DNA of 64,000 nucleotides from Blastomonas natatoria (GCF_003201955.1 NZ_QJJM01000002.1:270973-334972); one strand, 5' to 3'. Shown: positions 50,277 through 59,876, counted from the stretch's first letter. Numbers and translations are program-made. Notes: generated from the sequence alone by a model not told the origin.

Positions 50277-52301
50277 ATGCCTTTTGATACCGTTCCCGCC
50301 GTTCTGTCGGACGCGCTTGATGCGCACGGCTATGACACCCTGACCCCCGTCCAGCAGGCTGTGCTGGAACCCGAGGCGCATGGCCGCGACCTGATCGTTT
50401 CCGCCCAGACCGGGTCGGGCAAGACGGTGGCCTTTGGCCTGGCCATGGCGGCCGAGCTGATCGGCGACGATGGCCGCGTCGGCCAGGCGGCTGCCCCGCA
50501 GACGCTGATCATCGCGCCGACGCGTGAACTCGCGCTGCAGGTCAGCCGGGAGTTCATGTGGCTCTACGGCCCGGCGGGAGCCCGCATCGCCACCTGTGTC
50601 GGCGGGATGGACGCGTCGCGCGAACGGCGCAACCTCGGCTATGGCGCACAGATCGTCGTCGGCACGCCGGGGCGCCTGCGCGACCATCTTGAACGCGGCG
50701 CGCTCGATCTCTCGGCGCTCAAGGTCGCAGTGCTCGACGAGGCCGATGAAATGCTCGACATGGGCTTTCGCGAGGACCTTGAGGAAATTCTGGATGCCAC
50801 GCCCGAGGGGCGTCGCACGCTGCTGTTTTCGGCTACCATGCCGCAGCCGATTGTCGCGCTCGCCAAGCGGTATCAGCGCGATGCGCACCGCATCTCGACC
50901 GTCAGCCAGCAGCGCGGCCATGGCGATATCGATTACATCGCCTGCACCGTTGCCCCATCCGACATCGAAAATGCAGTGGTCAACCTTCTTCGCCTGTACG
51001 AGGCCGAGACCGCGATCCTGTTCTGTGCGACGCGCGACAATGTGCGCCACCTGCACTCCAGCCTGATCGAGCGTGGCTTTTCCGCCGTTGCGCTGTCGGG
51101 CGAGCACAGCCAGAACGAGCGCAACCAGGCGCTGCAGGCGCTGCGCGACCGCCGCGCGCGCGTGTGTGTCGCGACTGACGTGGCCGCGCGCGGCATCGAC
51201 CTGCCCGGCCTTTCGCTGGTGATCCATGTCGAGCTGCCTCGCGATGCCGATACGCTCAAGCACCGTTCCGGCCGCACCGGCCGCGCGGGCAAGAAGGGCA
51301 CGGCGCTGATGATCGTGCCCTATCCGCGCCGCCGCCGTCTGGAACAGATGCTGCGCGGCGCGAATATCCCTGCGCAATGGATCACCCCGCCTTCTGCCGA
51401 TGACATCCGCCGGGCCGATCGCGAGCGCCTGCTCGAGCGGTTGCGCGCGCCCGTCGAGGCAGATGACGCCGATCGCGAGCTGGCCCAGGCGCTGCTCGCC
51501 GAACGCAGCGCCGAAGATCTTGCGGTGATGCTGGTGCAGGCGCACCGTGCCCAGATGCCGGTACCTGAGGAATTGCTCGATGCCTCGGCCCCGCCGCCGC
51601 CGCGCGATTTCGGTCCGCGCCCCGGTTTCGAGGACACCGTCTGGTTCGAGATGAACATCGGCCGTCGTCAGAATGCGGATCCGCGCTGGCTGCTGCCATT
51701 GCTCTGCCGCCGGGGACATATCACCCGCGGCGAGATCGGCGCGATCCGGCTGGGCGACGACAGCACCCATTTCGAAATTCCCCGCGCCGTGGCCGATCGG
51801 TTTGCCGAAGCCGTAAAGCGCACTTCGGGCGGTGAGGATGGCGATGAAGGCAGTGTCACCATCACGGCTGCCGATGGCCCGCCCGCCTATCGCCCACGCT
51901 CCGGACCGCCGCCGCGCCGCGACGGATCGGGATCGGGCAAGAAGGGTCGCGGCAACGCCCCGCTGAAGCCGCGTTACGAGCCACGTCCCGATGGCGAGCG
52001 TCGTCCTCCGCGCGAAGATGGGGAGCGAAAGTCCTTTGGCGACCGCAAGCCTGCGGGAGACCGCAAGCCCTATGGCGAGAAGAAGGCGTTCGGAGAGAAG
52101 AAATCGTTCGGTGACCGCAAGGCATTCGGAGACAAGAAGACCCAGGCCGACCGCGCCTCCTATGCCGACAAGCCCTCGCGCGGACCGCGCAGCGATGCGC
52201 CGCGCGCGGGTGGCCCTGGTGGGAAGCCGCGCTTCGATGGCAAACCGCGTCCTGCGGGCAAGCCCGGCGGCAAGCCGTTCGCCAAGCGGCCCAAGGGCTG
52301 A
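50277..52301 (+). CDS. DEAD-box RNA helicase with a repetitive basic tail
   Basis: A 674-residue helicase. The motifs run in order: LTPVQQAVLEPEA (Q), AQTGSGKT (I), PTRELALQV (Ia), GTPGRLRDHL (Ib), LDEADEMLDMGF (II), SATMP (III), ATDVAARGIDLPG (V), and HRSGRTGRAG (VI). A DbpA-type RNA-binding region follows near residues 450-540. The last ~110 residues are disordered and basic. Within them residues 585-620 are six consecutive hexapeptides of the form K-x-(F/A/Y)-G-(D/E)-(R/K). Likely roles are ribosome assembly and mRNA decay, especially in the cold (DeaD-like). Confidence 0.93.
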   Translation: MPFDTVPAVLSDALDAHGYDTLTPVQQAVLEPEAHGRDLIVSAQTGSGKTVAFGLAMAAELIGDDGRVGQAAAPQTLIIAPTRELALQVSREFMWLYGPAGARIATCVGGMDASRERRNLGYGAQIVVGTPGRLRDHLERGALDLSALKVAVLDEADEMLDMGFREDLEEILDATPEGRRTLLFSATMPQPIVALAKRYQRDAHRISTVSQQRGHGDIDYIACTVAPSDIENAVVNLLRLYEAETAILFCATRDNVRHLHSSLIERGFSAVALSGEHSQNERNQALQALRDRRARVCVATDVAARGIDLPGLSLVIHVELPRDADTLKHRSGRTGRAGKKGTALMIVPYPRRRRLEQMLRGANIPAQWITPPSADDIRRADRERLLERLRAPVEADDADRELAQALLAERSAEDLAVMLVQAHRAQMPVPEELLDASAPPPPRDFGPRPGFEDTVWFEMNIGRRQNADPRWLLPLLCRRGHITRGEIGAIRLGDDSTHFEIPRAVADRFAEAVKRTSGGEDGDEGSVTITAADGPPAYRPRSGPPPRRDGSGSGKKGRGNAPLKPRYEPRPDGERRPPREDGERKSFGDRKPAGDRKPYGEKKAFGEKKSFGDRKAFGDKKTQADRASYADKPSRGPRSDAPRAGGPGGKPRFDGKPRPAGKPGGKPFAKRPKG

Positions 52302-52319
52302 GGAATTCTGCCTGACCGC

Positions 52320-52355
52320 AGCCCGTTCTCCGGCGAAAGCCGGAGTCCGTGGGCT
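52320..52355. repeat. Hairpin with GAAA loop after the helicase gene
   Basis: CTCCGGC (52328-52334), loop GAAA, GCCGGAG (52339-52345) form a perfect 7-base-pair stem. AGCCC at 52320-52324 and GGGCT at 52351-52355 can extend it as an outer stem. It lies between the convergent helicase and outer-membrane factor genes. The core resembles a palindrome common in sphingomonad intergenic DNA. Confidence 0.65.
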
Positions 52356-52405
52356 CCAATGCACTGACGACACTCTGAATTCCGGCTCTCGCCGAAAAAC
52401 GGCGA

Positions 52406-53851
52406 CTATTGCGATGTCGGAGCCACGGTCTCGCCACCGAGCGCCCGATACAGCGTCACGCGGTTGCTCGCTTCGATCAGTTGCGTCGCGAGCAGCGTGC
52501 GCTGCGCCTGGTACAGCGAGCGCTGGGCATCAAGGCTGGTCAGAAAGGCATCAAGCCCGCCGCGATAACGCATGTCGGTAAGGCGATAGCTGTCTTCGGC
52601 CGCATCGACGAAAGACTGGTTGGCGCGCAGCTGTTCGGCAATCGTGCCCCGCCGCGCCAGCGCATCGGCGACATCGCGAAACGCTGCCTGAATCGCACCC
52701 TCATATGATGCGAGAGCAGCATCGCGCTGCGCCCTGGTCTGCGCGACACCGGCCTGGGCCGCGCCGCCGGCGAAGATCGAATAACGCACCGTCTCGCCGA
52801 CCGAATAGTTGAACGCCGCCCCGGTAAACAGCGTCGACAGCGCGTTGCTCGCAAGGCCCGCAAGGCCGGTCAGCGTGATGCGCGGGAACAGGGCCGCGCG
52901 CGCCGCGCCGATCTCGGCATTGGCAGCGCGCAGCTGATATTCGGCCTGGATGACATCAGGACGCCGCAGCAGGATCGTCGAATCAAGCCCGGCAGGCAGA
53001 ACGCGCACGGCATCACCGGCGTCAGCGATCGATTGCGGCAGCAACGCCTCGTCGATCGGCGCGCCGACCAGCAATTGCAGGGCGTTGATGTCCTGTGCCA
53101 GCGCGGTAGTCTGCTGCGCGATGTCCGCTTCGGCAGTCGCGAGAATCTGCTCGGCCTGGCGCAGGTCGGTGCGCGGTGCGATGCCGCCCTCGAGCCGCAG
53201 TCGTGTCAGCTTGACCCGCTCGCGCGCGTTGGTGGCGGTGTCTTCCGCAAGCTTGAGGAGAGCACGGTCAGCGGCATAAGTGAGCCAAGCATCGGCGACA
53301 TCGCCAACCAAGGTCAGCCGGGTCGCGCGGGCCGCAGCCTCGGTGCCGAAATAGCGGTTGAGCGCAGCATCGGAAAGCGACTGCAACCGCCCGAACAGAT
53401 CGAGCTCGAACGCAGTAGTGCTGAGATCGGCAGTGTAGCGCGTGCCTGCAGTCGATCGGCTCGCCGACGGGTTGTTGCCGATATCGATATCCTGGTTGCG
53501 GTTCTGGTTGGCGGTACCGTTGTCGAACTGCGTGCGATTGGCCTGCGCATTGATCTGCGGAAGCTGCGCGGCACGCTGGATGCGGAACTGGGCGCGTGCC
53601 GCCTCGATATTCGCCGCCGCCACGCGCAGGTTGCGGTTATTCGCCAGCGCCTGCTCGATGATCTGGACAAGACGTGGATCGGCGAACACGTCGCGATAGC
53701 CCATCGCCGGAAGCGCAGCTTCGCTCTGCGCGAGATAAGCGTCACCGACGGGCCATGAGGCAGGCACGGGCAGATCGGGCTGGACATATTTGGGGGCCAT
53801 CGAACAGCCCGCCAGCAAGAGGACCGTCATCAGCGAGGCAGCGCGCTTCAT
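52406..53851 (-). CDS. RND efflux outer-membrane factor (OprM/NodT family)
   Basis: A 481-residue outer-membrane channel of the TolC-like family, anchored as a lipoprotein (MKRAASLMTVLLLAGCSMAPKY, acylated cysteine at residue 16). Two structural repeats rich in helices follow, each with barrel strands; typical motifs are ARAQFRIQRAAQLPQINAQ and ARAALFPRITLTGLAGLAS. It completes a tripartite pump with the two upstream genes. Its ATG overlaps the permease stop by 4 bases (ATGA). Confidence 0.93.
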   Translation of the reverse strand: MKRAASLMTVLLLAGCSMAPKYVQPDLPVPASWPVGDAYLAQSEAALPAMGYRDVFADPRLVQIIEQALANNRNLRVAAANIEAARAQFRIQRAAQLPQINAQANRTQFDNGTANQNRNQDIDIGNNPSASRSTAGTRYTADLSTTAFELDLFGRLQSLSDAALNRYFGTEAAARATRLTLVGDVADAWLTYAADRALLKLAEDTATNARERVKLTRLRLEGGIAPRTDLRQAEQILATAEADIAQQTTALAQDINALQLLVGAPIDEALLPQSIADAGDAVRVLPAGLDSTILLRRPDVIQAEYQLRAANAEIGAARAALFPRITLTGLAGLASNALSTLFTGAAFNYSVGETVRYSIFAGGAAQAGVAQTRAQRDAALASYEGAIQAAFRDVADALARRGTIAEQLRANQSFVDAAEDSYRLTDMRYRGGLDAFLTSLDAQRSLYQAQRTLLATQLIEASNRVTLYRALGGETVAPTSQ

Positions 53852-56800
53852 GCTGCGCCCTCGCCCGGCTTCGGCTCGCCGATATGCAGCTTTTTCAGCG
53901 TGTCGCGGGTCGTGCGCCGCACAAGCACGAAGAACAGCGGAATGAAGAAGATTGCGAGCACGGTGGCCGTCAGCATGCCGCCGATTACAGAGGTGCCGAT
54001 CGCGATGCGACTGTTCGCCCCGGCCCCACTGGACAACGCGAGCGGAAGCACGCCGAAAATGAACGCAAGGCTGGTCATCAGGATCGGGCGCAGGCGCAGT
54101 CTGGCCGCTTCGAGTGCCGCATCGATCACGCGCGCTCCACGCTTTTCCGCCTGTTCGGCAAATTCGATCACCAGGATCGCGTTCTTCGCCGCCAGCCCCA
54201 TGGTGGTGAGCAGGCCGATCTGGAGATACACGTCATTTTCCAGCCCGCGCAGCGTCACGGCGAATACCGCGCCGACCAGGCCGAGCGGGATGACCAGCAT
54301 GACCGCGACGGGAATCGTCCAGCTTTCGTAAAGCGCAGCAAGGCACAGGAACACGACGAGCAGAGACAAAGTATAGAGCAACGGTGCCTGTCCCGAAGAC
54401 AGACGCTCCTGGAATGAAAGTCCCGACCAGGCGACGCTGACGCCGGGGATCTGCTTGGCCAGCTCCTCGATCCGGTCCATCGCTTCGCCCGAGCTCTGCC
54501 CAGGCGCCGCCTGCCCTTCATACTGGAAGCTGGGATAGCCCTGGAAGCGCGACAGCGTTGTCGGCGTGGTCGACCAGCGGGTGCGGGCAAAGGCGCTGAA
54601 CGGCGCCATCTGCCCGTCATTGCCGCGCACGAACCAGCGGCCGATATCGTCGGGGGTTGCGCGATAGGGCGCGTCGGCCTGAACGAAGACGCGCTTCACC
54701 CTGCCCCTGTCGATGAAATCATTCACATATTGCCCGCCCCAGGCGGCCGACAGGGTGGTGTTCACGTCATTCTGGTTGAGGCCAAGCGATGCCAGCTTGG
54801 GCTGATCGATATCGACCTGCAGCGTCTGCACATCGGGCAGCTCGCCAAGCCGCACGCCCGCGAGCAGGGGATCATTCTCGGCCAGTTCCAGCAGCTTGTC
54901 GCGGGCTTCTGCAAACTCCTCGCGGCTCATGCCGCTGGTGTTCTGCAATTGCAGGCTGAAGCCGTTGGTCTGGCCCAGACCCCGGATGGCGGCAGGAACC
55001 AGCACGTTGACCTGTGCATCGCGGAAAGCCGAAAAGGCCTTGGTCGCGCGCTCGCTGATCGCGTCGGCGGAATCCTCGGCGCTCGTGCGCTCGGACCAGT
55101 CGACAAAGTTGACGAAGCCCTGGCCGGTATTCTGCCCCGCCGCGCCCTGCCCGCCGCCCGCGACGCTGAACATCACCGCAATGTTCCTGCGCTCGTCATT
55201 GAGCATGTATTTCTCGATTGCCAGCTGCACCTCTCGGGTGCGGCCCTGGGTCGCACCAGCGGGCAGGCGGAACTGCAATCGCGCCGCCCCCTGATCCTCG
55301 GTCGGAAGGAAGCCCGTGGGCAACCGCACGAACAGCGCAACCAGAAGCACCAGCACGATCGCGTAGATCGCCATGAACAGCCATTTGCGATCGACCACCC
55401 TCTCGACCGCCGCGACATAGCGGTCGGTGCCGCGCGCAAAGCCATGGTTGAACCAGTGCTGCGCCCGCTCCAGCTTTTCGGCGCCCCATGGCCAGCGGCG
55501 GTGCAGGCCGCTCTCGGCATCGGTGCCGTCATGCTTTTTCTGCTTGAGCAGCGTCGCCGTCAGCGCCGGGCTGAGGATGAGCGCGACCAGCGCGGACAGA
55601 ACCATGGCCGAAACGATGGTGATCGAGAATTGCCGATAAATGACGCCGGTCGATCCGCCGAAAAACGCCATCGGCAGAAAGACGGCAGAAAGCACCACCG
55701 CAATGGCGACCAGCGCGACCTGGATCTCGCCCATCGACTTGATCGTGGCCTCTTTGGGCGTCATGTCCGGATTTTCTTCCAGCAGGCGCTCGACATTCTC
55801 TACCACCACGATCGCATCGTCGACCAGAAGACCAATGGCGAGCACCAGCCCGAACAGGGTCAGGGTGTTGATGGAAAAGTCGGCGAGATAGAAGATGGCG
55901 AACGTGCCCAGCAGCACGACCGGCACAGCGATGGTTGGGATCAGCGTCGCGCGCCAGCTTTGCAGGAACACGAACATGACGATGACGACCAGGATGACCG
56001 CCTCGATCAGCGTCTGGACCACCTCGTCAATCGACAGACGGATGAACGCCGTCGAGTCATTGGCATAGGCGACATTATAACCGGGCGGAAAGCTTGATTT
56101 GGCGTCGGCAACCGCCTTCTTGACGAGATCGGCCGTGGCAAGAGCATCTGCTCCCGGTGCGAGCGAGATGGCCAGGCCCGCACCGGGATGGCCATTGATG
56201 CGGCTGGAGGCCGAATAGTTTTCCGCACCCAGTTCGACCCGGGCGACATCGCCGAGCGTGACGATGGCCCCGCTCTGTTCGGATTTGAGGATGATTGCCT
56301 TGAACTCGTCAACCGTGCGCAGGCGCGACTGGGACGTGACCGTGGCATTCAGCCGATTGCTTTCCGGTTGCGGCAGCCCGCCAACCTCGCCCGCCGCCAC
56401 TTCGGTATTCTGATTGCGGATCGCGGTGACGATATCGCCGGGCATCAGCCCGACAGAAGCCAGCCGATCCGGATCGAGCCATATGCGCATCGCATATTGC
56501 GATCCGAACACGTTGGTCTCGCCCACGCCCTCGATCCGCGCAAGCGTATCCTGCAGGTTGGATACGAGGAAATCCGACACGTCGATATTGGTGCTGCGGT
56601 CGGTCTCGTCATAGACGCCGACGATGAACAGGAAGTCGGGGTTGGACTTGGTGACCCGAAGCCCCTGCTGCTGGACCTGTTGCGGCAAGCGGGCGAGCGC
56701 CTGCTGCACCTGATTCTGCACCTGAACCTGGGCGATATCGGGATCGGTACCCTTTTCGAACGTCGCGCTGATCGTCACCTGCCCGCGCGAGGTCGAACTC

Positions 56801-57039
56801 GAATTGAAATAGAGCAGCCCGTCGATCCCGGTAAGCTGCTGCTCGATGATCTGGGTAACGCTGTTTTCCAGCGTTTCGGCCGAGGCACCGGGAAAGGTCG
56901 CGCGGATGTTGACCTGCGGCGGGGCGACGTCGGGATATTGCTCGACTGGCAGCAGATAGATCGCACCGATCCCGGCAAGCATCGTGATGATGGCCAGCAC
57001 CCAGGCAAAGATCGGACGTTCGATGAAGATGCGCGACAT
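53848..57039 (-). CDS. RND multidrug efflux permease (HAE1, AcrB-like)
   Basis: A 1063-residue inner-membrane proton-drug antiporter. It begins MSRIFIERPIFAWVLAIITMLAG, the standard HAE1 start. The proton-relay aspartates are in LLVDDAIVVVENV (TM4), with the partner Lys in the TM10 segment. The large periplasmic loops, including FVNFVDWSERTS and FMLRLPAGATQG-like elements, and 12 membrane helices are complete. The gap to the adaptor gene is 9 bases. Substrates are likely hydrophobic drugs or solvents; none can be named. Confidence 0.96.
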   Translation of the reverse strand: MSRIFIERPIFAWVLAIITMLAGIGAIYLLPVEQYPDVAPPQVNIRATFPGASAETLENSVTQIIEQQLTGIDGLLYFNSSSTSRGQVTISATFEKGTDPDIAQVQVQNQVQQALARLPQQVQQQGLRVTKSNPDFLFIVGVYDETDRSTNIDVSDFLVSNLQDTLARIEGVGETNVFGSQYAMRIWLDPDRLASVGLMPGDIVTAIRNQNTEVAAGEVGGLPQPESNRLNATVTSQSRLRTVDEFKAIILKSEQSGAIVTLGDVARVELGAENYSASSRINGHPGAGLAISLAPGADALATADLVKKAVADAKSSFPPGYNVAYANDSTAFIRLSIDEVVQTLIEAVILVVIVMFVFLQSWRATLIPTIAVPVVLLGTFAIFYLADFSINTLTLFGLVLAIGLLVDDAIVVVENVERLLEENPDMTPKEATIKSMGEIQVALVAIAVVLSAVFLPMAFFGGSTGVIYRQFSITIVSAMVLSALVALILSPALTATLLKQKKHDGTDAESGLHRRWPWGAEKLERAQHWFNHGFARGTDRYVAAVERVVDRKWLFMAIYAIVLVLLVALFVRLPTGFLPTEDQGAARLQFRLPAGATQGRTREVQLAIEKYMLNDERRNIAVMFSVAGGGQGAAGQNTGQGFVNFVDWSERTSAEDSADAISERATKAFSAFRDAQVNVLVPAAIRGLGQTNGFSLQLQNTSGMSREEFAEARDKLLELAENDPLLAGVRLGELPDVQTLQVDIDQPKLASLGLNQNDVNTTLSAAWGGQYVNDFIDRGRVKRVFVQADAPYRATPDDIGRWFVRGNDGQMAPFSAFARTRWSTTPTTLSRFQGYPSFQYEGQAAPGQSSGEAMDRIEELAKQIPGVSVAWSGLSFQERLSSGQAPLLYTLSLLVVFLCLAALYESWTIPVAVMLVIPLGLVGAVFAVTLRGLENDVYLQIGLLTTMGLAAKNAILVIEFAEQAEKRGARVIDAALEAARLRLRPILMTSLAFIFGVLPLALSSGAGANSRIAIGTSVIGGMLTATVLAIFFIPLFFVLVRRTTRDTLKKLHIGEPKPGEGAA

Positions 57040-57048
57040 CGCCGCGCC

Positions 57049-58263
57049 TCAGCTCTTCTTGTCGGGCTTGGGCGCCGCGATCACTTGCGGCTTGCTTGCG
57101 GGGACAGGACGGATCGGTGCGCCGGGCCTGATCTTGGCAAGACCCTGGACGATCACCTTGTCGCCCGGCTTCAATCCGTTCGTCACGACCCAGTCGTTGC
57201 CGACGGCGCGATCGGCCTTGACCTTGCGCTCGGCCGCCTTGTTGCCGGTATCGACCACGAAAACGCTGGCCTCGCCCCGCGCATTGTGGGTGACGGCCGC
57301 CTGCGGCACGAGGATGGCATTGGTATTGATCGCCTGATCGAAGCGAGCGCGCACGAACATGCCGGGCAGCAGCAGTCCCTGCGGATTGGGAAAGCGCGCC
57401 CGCAGCGTCACGGTCCCGGTGGCGGCGTTGACCATCACCTCCGAGAATTGCACGACCCCGCGAGGCCCGTATTCGCTGCCATCTTCAAGCACCAGCGATA
57501 CCGAGGCGCTGGCAGGCACTGCACCACCCTGGGCAAGCGAACGACGCAGCGCGAGCAGGTCTGCGCTCGATTGCTGGATATCGACAAACACCGGATCGAC
57601 GCCCTGAATCACCGCCAGCGGTTCTGCCTGATTGCCGGTAACCAGCGCTCCCACCGTGAACAACGACCTGCCGATACGCCCACTGATCGGCGCGGGCACG
57701 CGCGTGAACTGCAGGTTGACATTGGCGGTTTGAACCTGAGCGCGGCCCTGCTGCACGGCTGCGGCCGCCTGCCTCGCAGCTGCGACCGCGTCGACATAGT
57801 CCTGCATGGCCACGGCCTGCGCCTCGGCCAGCGGCTTGAGCCTTTCGGCGCGGATGCGCGTCGCCTCGGCATTGGCAAGCGCACTGTTGAGATTGGCGCT
57901 GGCCTGATCGGTGGCCGCACGGAACAGACGCGGGTCTATCTCGTAGAGTGTCTGGCCTGCTCGGACATAGGCGCCTTCGGTAAACAATCGCCGCTTGATC
58001 AGTCCGGTGACCTGCGGGCGAACCTCCGACATCTCGAACGCTGCAATGCGCCCGGCCAGCTCGACGGCCACAGGAACGGCGCTTGCGCTTGTGACTACAT
58101 ATCCCACTTCGGGAACCGGACGCTGCCGCCCCTTGCCATCATCCTTGCCCGAACAGCTGGCAAGCGCCAGCGCTGCCAGGCCGATCAGGGCAAAGCGCTT
58201 GGGGAACGTCCGTATTGGTCGAACGGAAGGGTGAATGGCGAACTCGCAGAAACAGGGGGACAC
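57049..58263 (-). CDS. RND efflux periplasmic adaptor (AcrA-like)
   Basis: A 404-residue membrane-fusion protein. The signal peptide ends in LALASC (cysteine near residue 37), so the mature adaptor is lipid-anchored. It shows the lipoyl half (EMSEVRPQVTGLIKRRLFTEGAYVRAGQTLYEID), the helical hairpin (about residues 110-185), the second lipoyl half (VPAPISGRIGRSLFTVGALV), and the beta-barrel domain (GLLLPGMFVRARF). The only in-frame start before the signal peptide is GTG at 58263, 3 bases from an operator-like repeat and without a ribosome site. The first ~20 residues are unusual, so the true start may be elsewhere. Confidence 0.88.
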   Translation of the reverse strand: MSPCFCEFAIHPSVRPIRTFPKRFALIGLAALALASCSGKDDGKGRQRPVPEVGYVVTSASAVPVAVELAGRIAAFEMSEVRPQVTGLIKRRLFTEGAYVRAGQTLYEIDPRLFRAATDQASANLNSALANAEATRIRAERLKPLAEAQAVAMQDYVDAVAAARQAAAAVQQGRAQVQTANVNLQFTRVPAPISGRIGRSLFTVGALVTGNQAEPLAVIQGVDPVFVDIQQSSADLLALRRSLAQGGAVPASASVSLVLEDGSEYGPRGVVQFSEVMVNAATGTVTLRARFPNPQGLLLPGMFVRARFDQAINTNAILVPQAAVTHNARGEASVFVVDTGNKAAERKVKADRAVGNDWVVTNGLKPGDKVIVQGLAKIRPGAPIRPVPASKPQVIAAPKPDKKS

Positions 58264-58266
58264 CGT

Positions 58267-58285
58267 ATACGATCGGTTATCGTAT
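58267..58285 (-). promoter_or_regulatory. Operator-like inverted repeat at the efflux operon promoter
   Basis: A perfect 7-5-7 inverted repeat (ATACGAT, CGGTT, ATCGTAT) lies 3 bases upstream of the adaptor GTG. On the minus strand TACGAT within it also resembles a -10 box. A TetR-type repressor, common for RND pumps, would fit such a site. No regulator gene is adjacent, so it must be encoded elsewhere if it exists. Confidence 0.5.
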
Positions 58286-58364
58286 TTAGCTGCTTAACCC
58301 ATGATAGGGCAAGATTGTTTCCTGAGCCGCGCGCTTTTTGTCGGATTTCAGTAAAAATCCGGCG

Positions 58365-59600
58365 TCAGGCGTGCTCAACCTCCTTGATCGGCACGCTGGC
58401 ATCGGCAAGCTGTTCAAGATCGAGCGGAATGCCGTCGACGATTGCCTTGCGTCCCTGCACGTAATCCTTGGTGGCATTGACACAATCCAGCGCGATGACC
58501 TTGCCTCCACGCAGGTATATGACCGAGAAGCTTCGAGAGGCGGGATCGCCGCGTACCAGCTCCTGATCGTAATCGACCGACAGACCGACGGTCTGCAGAC
58601 GAAGATCATATTGATTGGACCAGAACCATGGAATGGCATGATAGGCCTGCGCCTCGCCCATGATGTGCGCTGCAGCCACCTTCGCCTGATCATTGGCATT
58701 CTGAACCGATTCCAGCCGGATGACACGATCATTGGCAAAGGGGTTGGCATGCGCCGCACAATCCCCGATCGCATAGATATCCGGCAGGCTCGTCCGGCAG
58801 AATTCGTCGACATCCACGCCATTGCCACCAGCTGCGCCCGCCGTCATCAGCGGTCCGGTCTGCGCAATGATGCCGATGCCGACGATGATCATGTCAGCTG
58901 CAACCCGCTCGCCATTGCCGCATTGCACCGCCACGGCATGACCGGATTCGTCGGTTTCGATATGATCGACGGTGTAACCAGTGCGCAGGTCGACACCGTG
59001 CGCGCGATGCTCCCCTTCGAAAAACGCGGACAAGGCCGGCCCCGCCACCCGCGAGAGCACCCTGTCCAGCGCCTCGATCAGCGTTACCTGCTTGCCGAGC
59101 TTGCGCATCACCGCAGCGGCCTCGAGCCCGATATAACCGCCCCCGATGATCGCAACGCTGGTCGTCGCTTCCATCCGCGCCATGATCTTGTCGACATCGG
59201 CGAGGGTCCGCACGGCGAACACGTTGCGCGCATTGCTGCCCTGGCAATCGAGCATGCGCGGCGTGCCGCCCGTGGCCCAGACCAGCTTGCCATAGCTAAC
59301 GGCAGCACCGCCGCTGAGCGTGAGGCTGTGTGCGTCGGGATCGACAGCGGTCACGCGCTTGCCTAGCTGCAGGTCGATACCCCGCTCGGTCCAGAAAGCT
59401 TCGGGACGCAGCAGGATCCGTTCGAACGGCTTGTCGCCCGCCAGATATTCCTTGGACAGAGGCGGCCGCTCGTAAGGCGCAAAGGATTCGTCGCCGATCA
59501 GACCGATCGTCCCTTCAAATCCCATCTGACGCAGGCAGATCGCAGCCTGGGCACCGGCATGGCCTGCTCCGACAATCGCGATATCATAGCTGTCCTGCAC
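58365..59600 (-). CDS. FAD-dependent ferredoxin-type NAD(H) reductase
   Basis: A 411-residue flavoprotein of the dioxygenase/P450 ferredoxin-reductase type. It has YDIAIVGAGHAGAQAAICLRQ (FAD), PYERPPLSKEYL, SVAIIGGGYIGLEAAAVMRKLGKQVTLIEA (NAD), and DIYAIGDCAAHANPF (second FAD motif), plus a C-terminal reductase domain (RLQTVGLSVDYDQELVRGD). The GTG at 59600 is preferred because GGAGAGG lies upstream and the fold starts there. Such proteins pass electrons from NADH to a ferredoxin for an oxygenase; no partner ferredoxin or oxygenase gene is in view. Confidence 0.9.
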   Translation of the reverse strand: MQDSYDIAIVGAGHAGAQAAICLRQMGFEGTIGLIGDESFAPYERPPLSKEYLAGDKPFERILLRPEAFWTERGIDLQLGKRVTAVDPDAHSLTLSGGAAVSYGKLVWATGGTPRMLDCQGSNARNVFAVRTLADVDKIMARMEATTSVAIIGGGYIGLEAAAVMRKLGKQVTLIEALDRVLSRVAGPALSAFFEGEHRAHGVDLRTGYTVDHIETDESGHAVAVQCGNGERVAADMIIVGIGIIAQTGPLMTAGAAGGNGVDVDEFCRTSLPDIYAIGDCAAHANPFANDRVIRLESVQNANDQAKVAAAHIMGEAQAYHAIPWFWSNQYDLRLQTVGLSVDYDQELVRGDPASRSFSVIYLRGGKVIALDCVNATKDYVQGRKAIVDGIPLDLEQLADASVPIKEVEHA

Positions 59601-59796
59601 GGCGTCCTCTCCTTCGAAATGGCCCCTGCCCTTGCAGGCATCGCCTGCCATCTGCCGTTTGGCGCCACGGAAAACAAGCCCGCTACCGCCGCAATCCATT
59701 CTTCGCACAATTCAGGCACAATTTGGTTTGACCGAAGCCGATCGTGCAATTATAGCGCGCGGCCTGCACCGGCCTCTGGCCCGTGCCTGTCCGGAT

Positions 59797-59873
59797 GGCG
59801 GAGTAGCTCAGCTGGTTAGAGCGGCGGAATCATAATCCGTAGGTCGGGGGTTCAAGTCCCTCCTCCGCTACCA
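59797..59873 (+). tRNA. tRNA-Met (CAT), elongator
   Basis: A 77-base cloverleaf. The acceptor stem is GGCGGAG with CTCCGCT (first pair G-U), D-arm AGCTCAGCTGGTTAGAGC, anticodon CAT at 59831-59833 within GCGGA ATCATAA TCCGT, and T-arm GGGGG TTCAAGT CCCTC (final pair weak), then ACCA encoded at the 3' end. The initiator tRNA would have a mismatched first pair and three G-C pairs in the anticodon stem; this one does not. A CAT anticodon could also be tRNA-Ile with lysidine, but the overall sequence resembles alphaproteobacterial elongator tRNA-Met. Confidence 0.93.
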
Positions 59874-59876
59874 TCC
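59853..59876 (+). repeat. Left direct repeat (att-like), tRNA-Met 3' end
   Basis: The last 21 bases of the tRNA gene plus 3 more are identical, over 24 bases, to 60681-60704. A direct repeat of a tRNA 3' end is the usual mark of site-specific integration into a tRNA gene. Confidence 0.85.

Noticed and set aside
58330..58365. Short stem (GGATTT/AAATCC) after the ferredoxin-reductase gene as a terminator
   Set aside because: Only six pairs, A/T-rich, and no T run on the relevant strand.
59797..59873. Initiator tRNA-Met
   Set aside because: The first acceptor pair is G-U rather than a mismatch, and the anticodon stem lacks the three consecutive G-C pairs of initiators.
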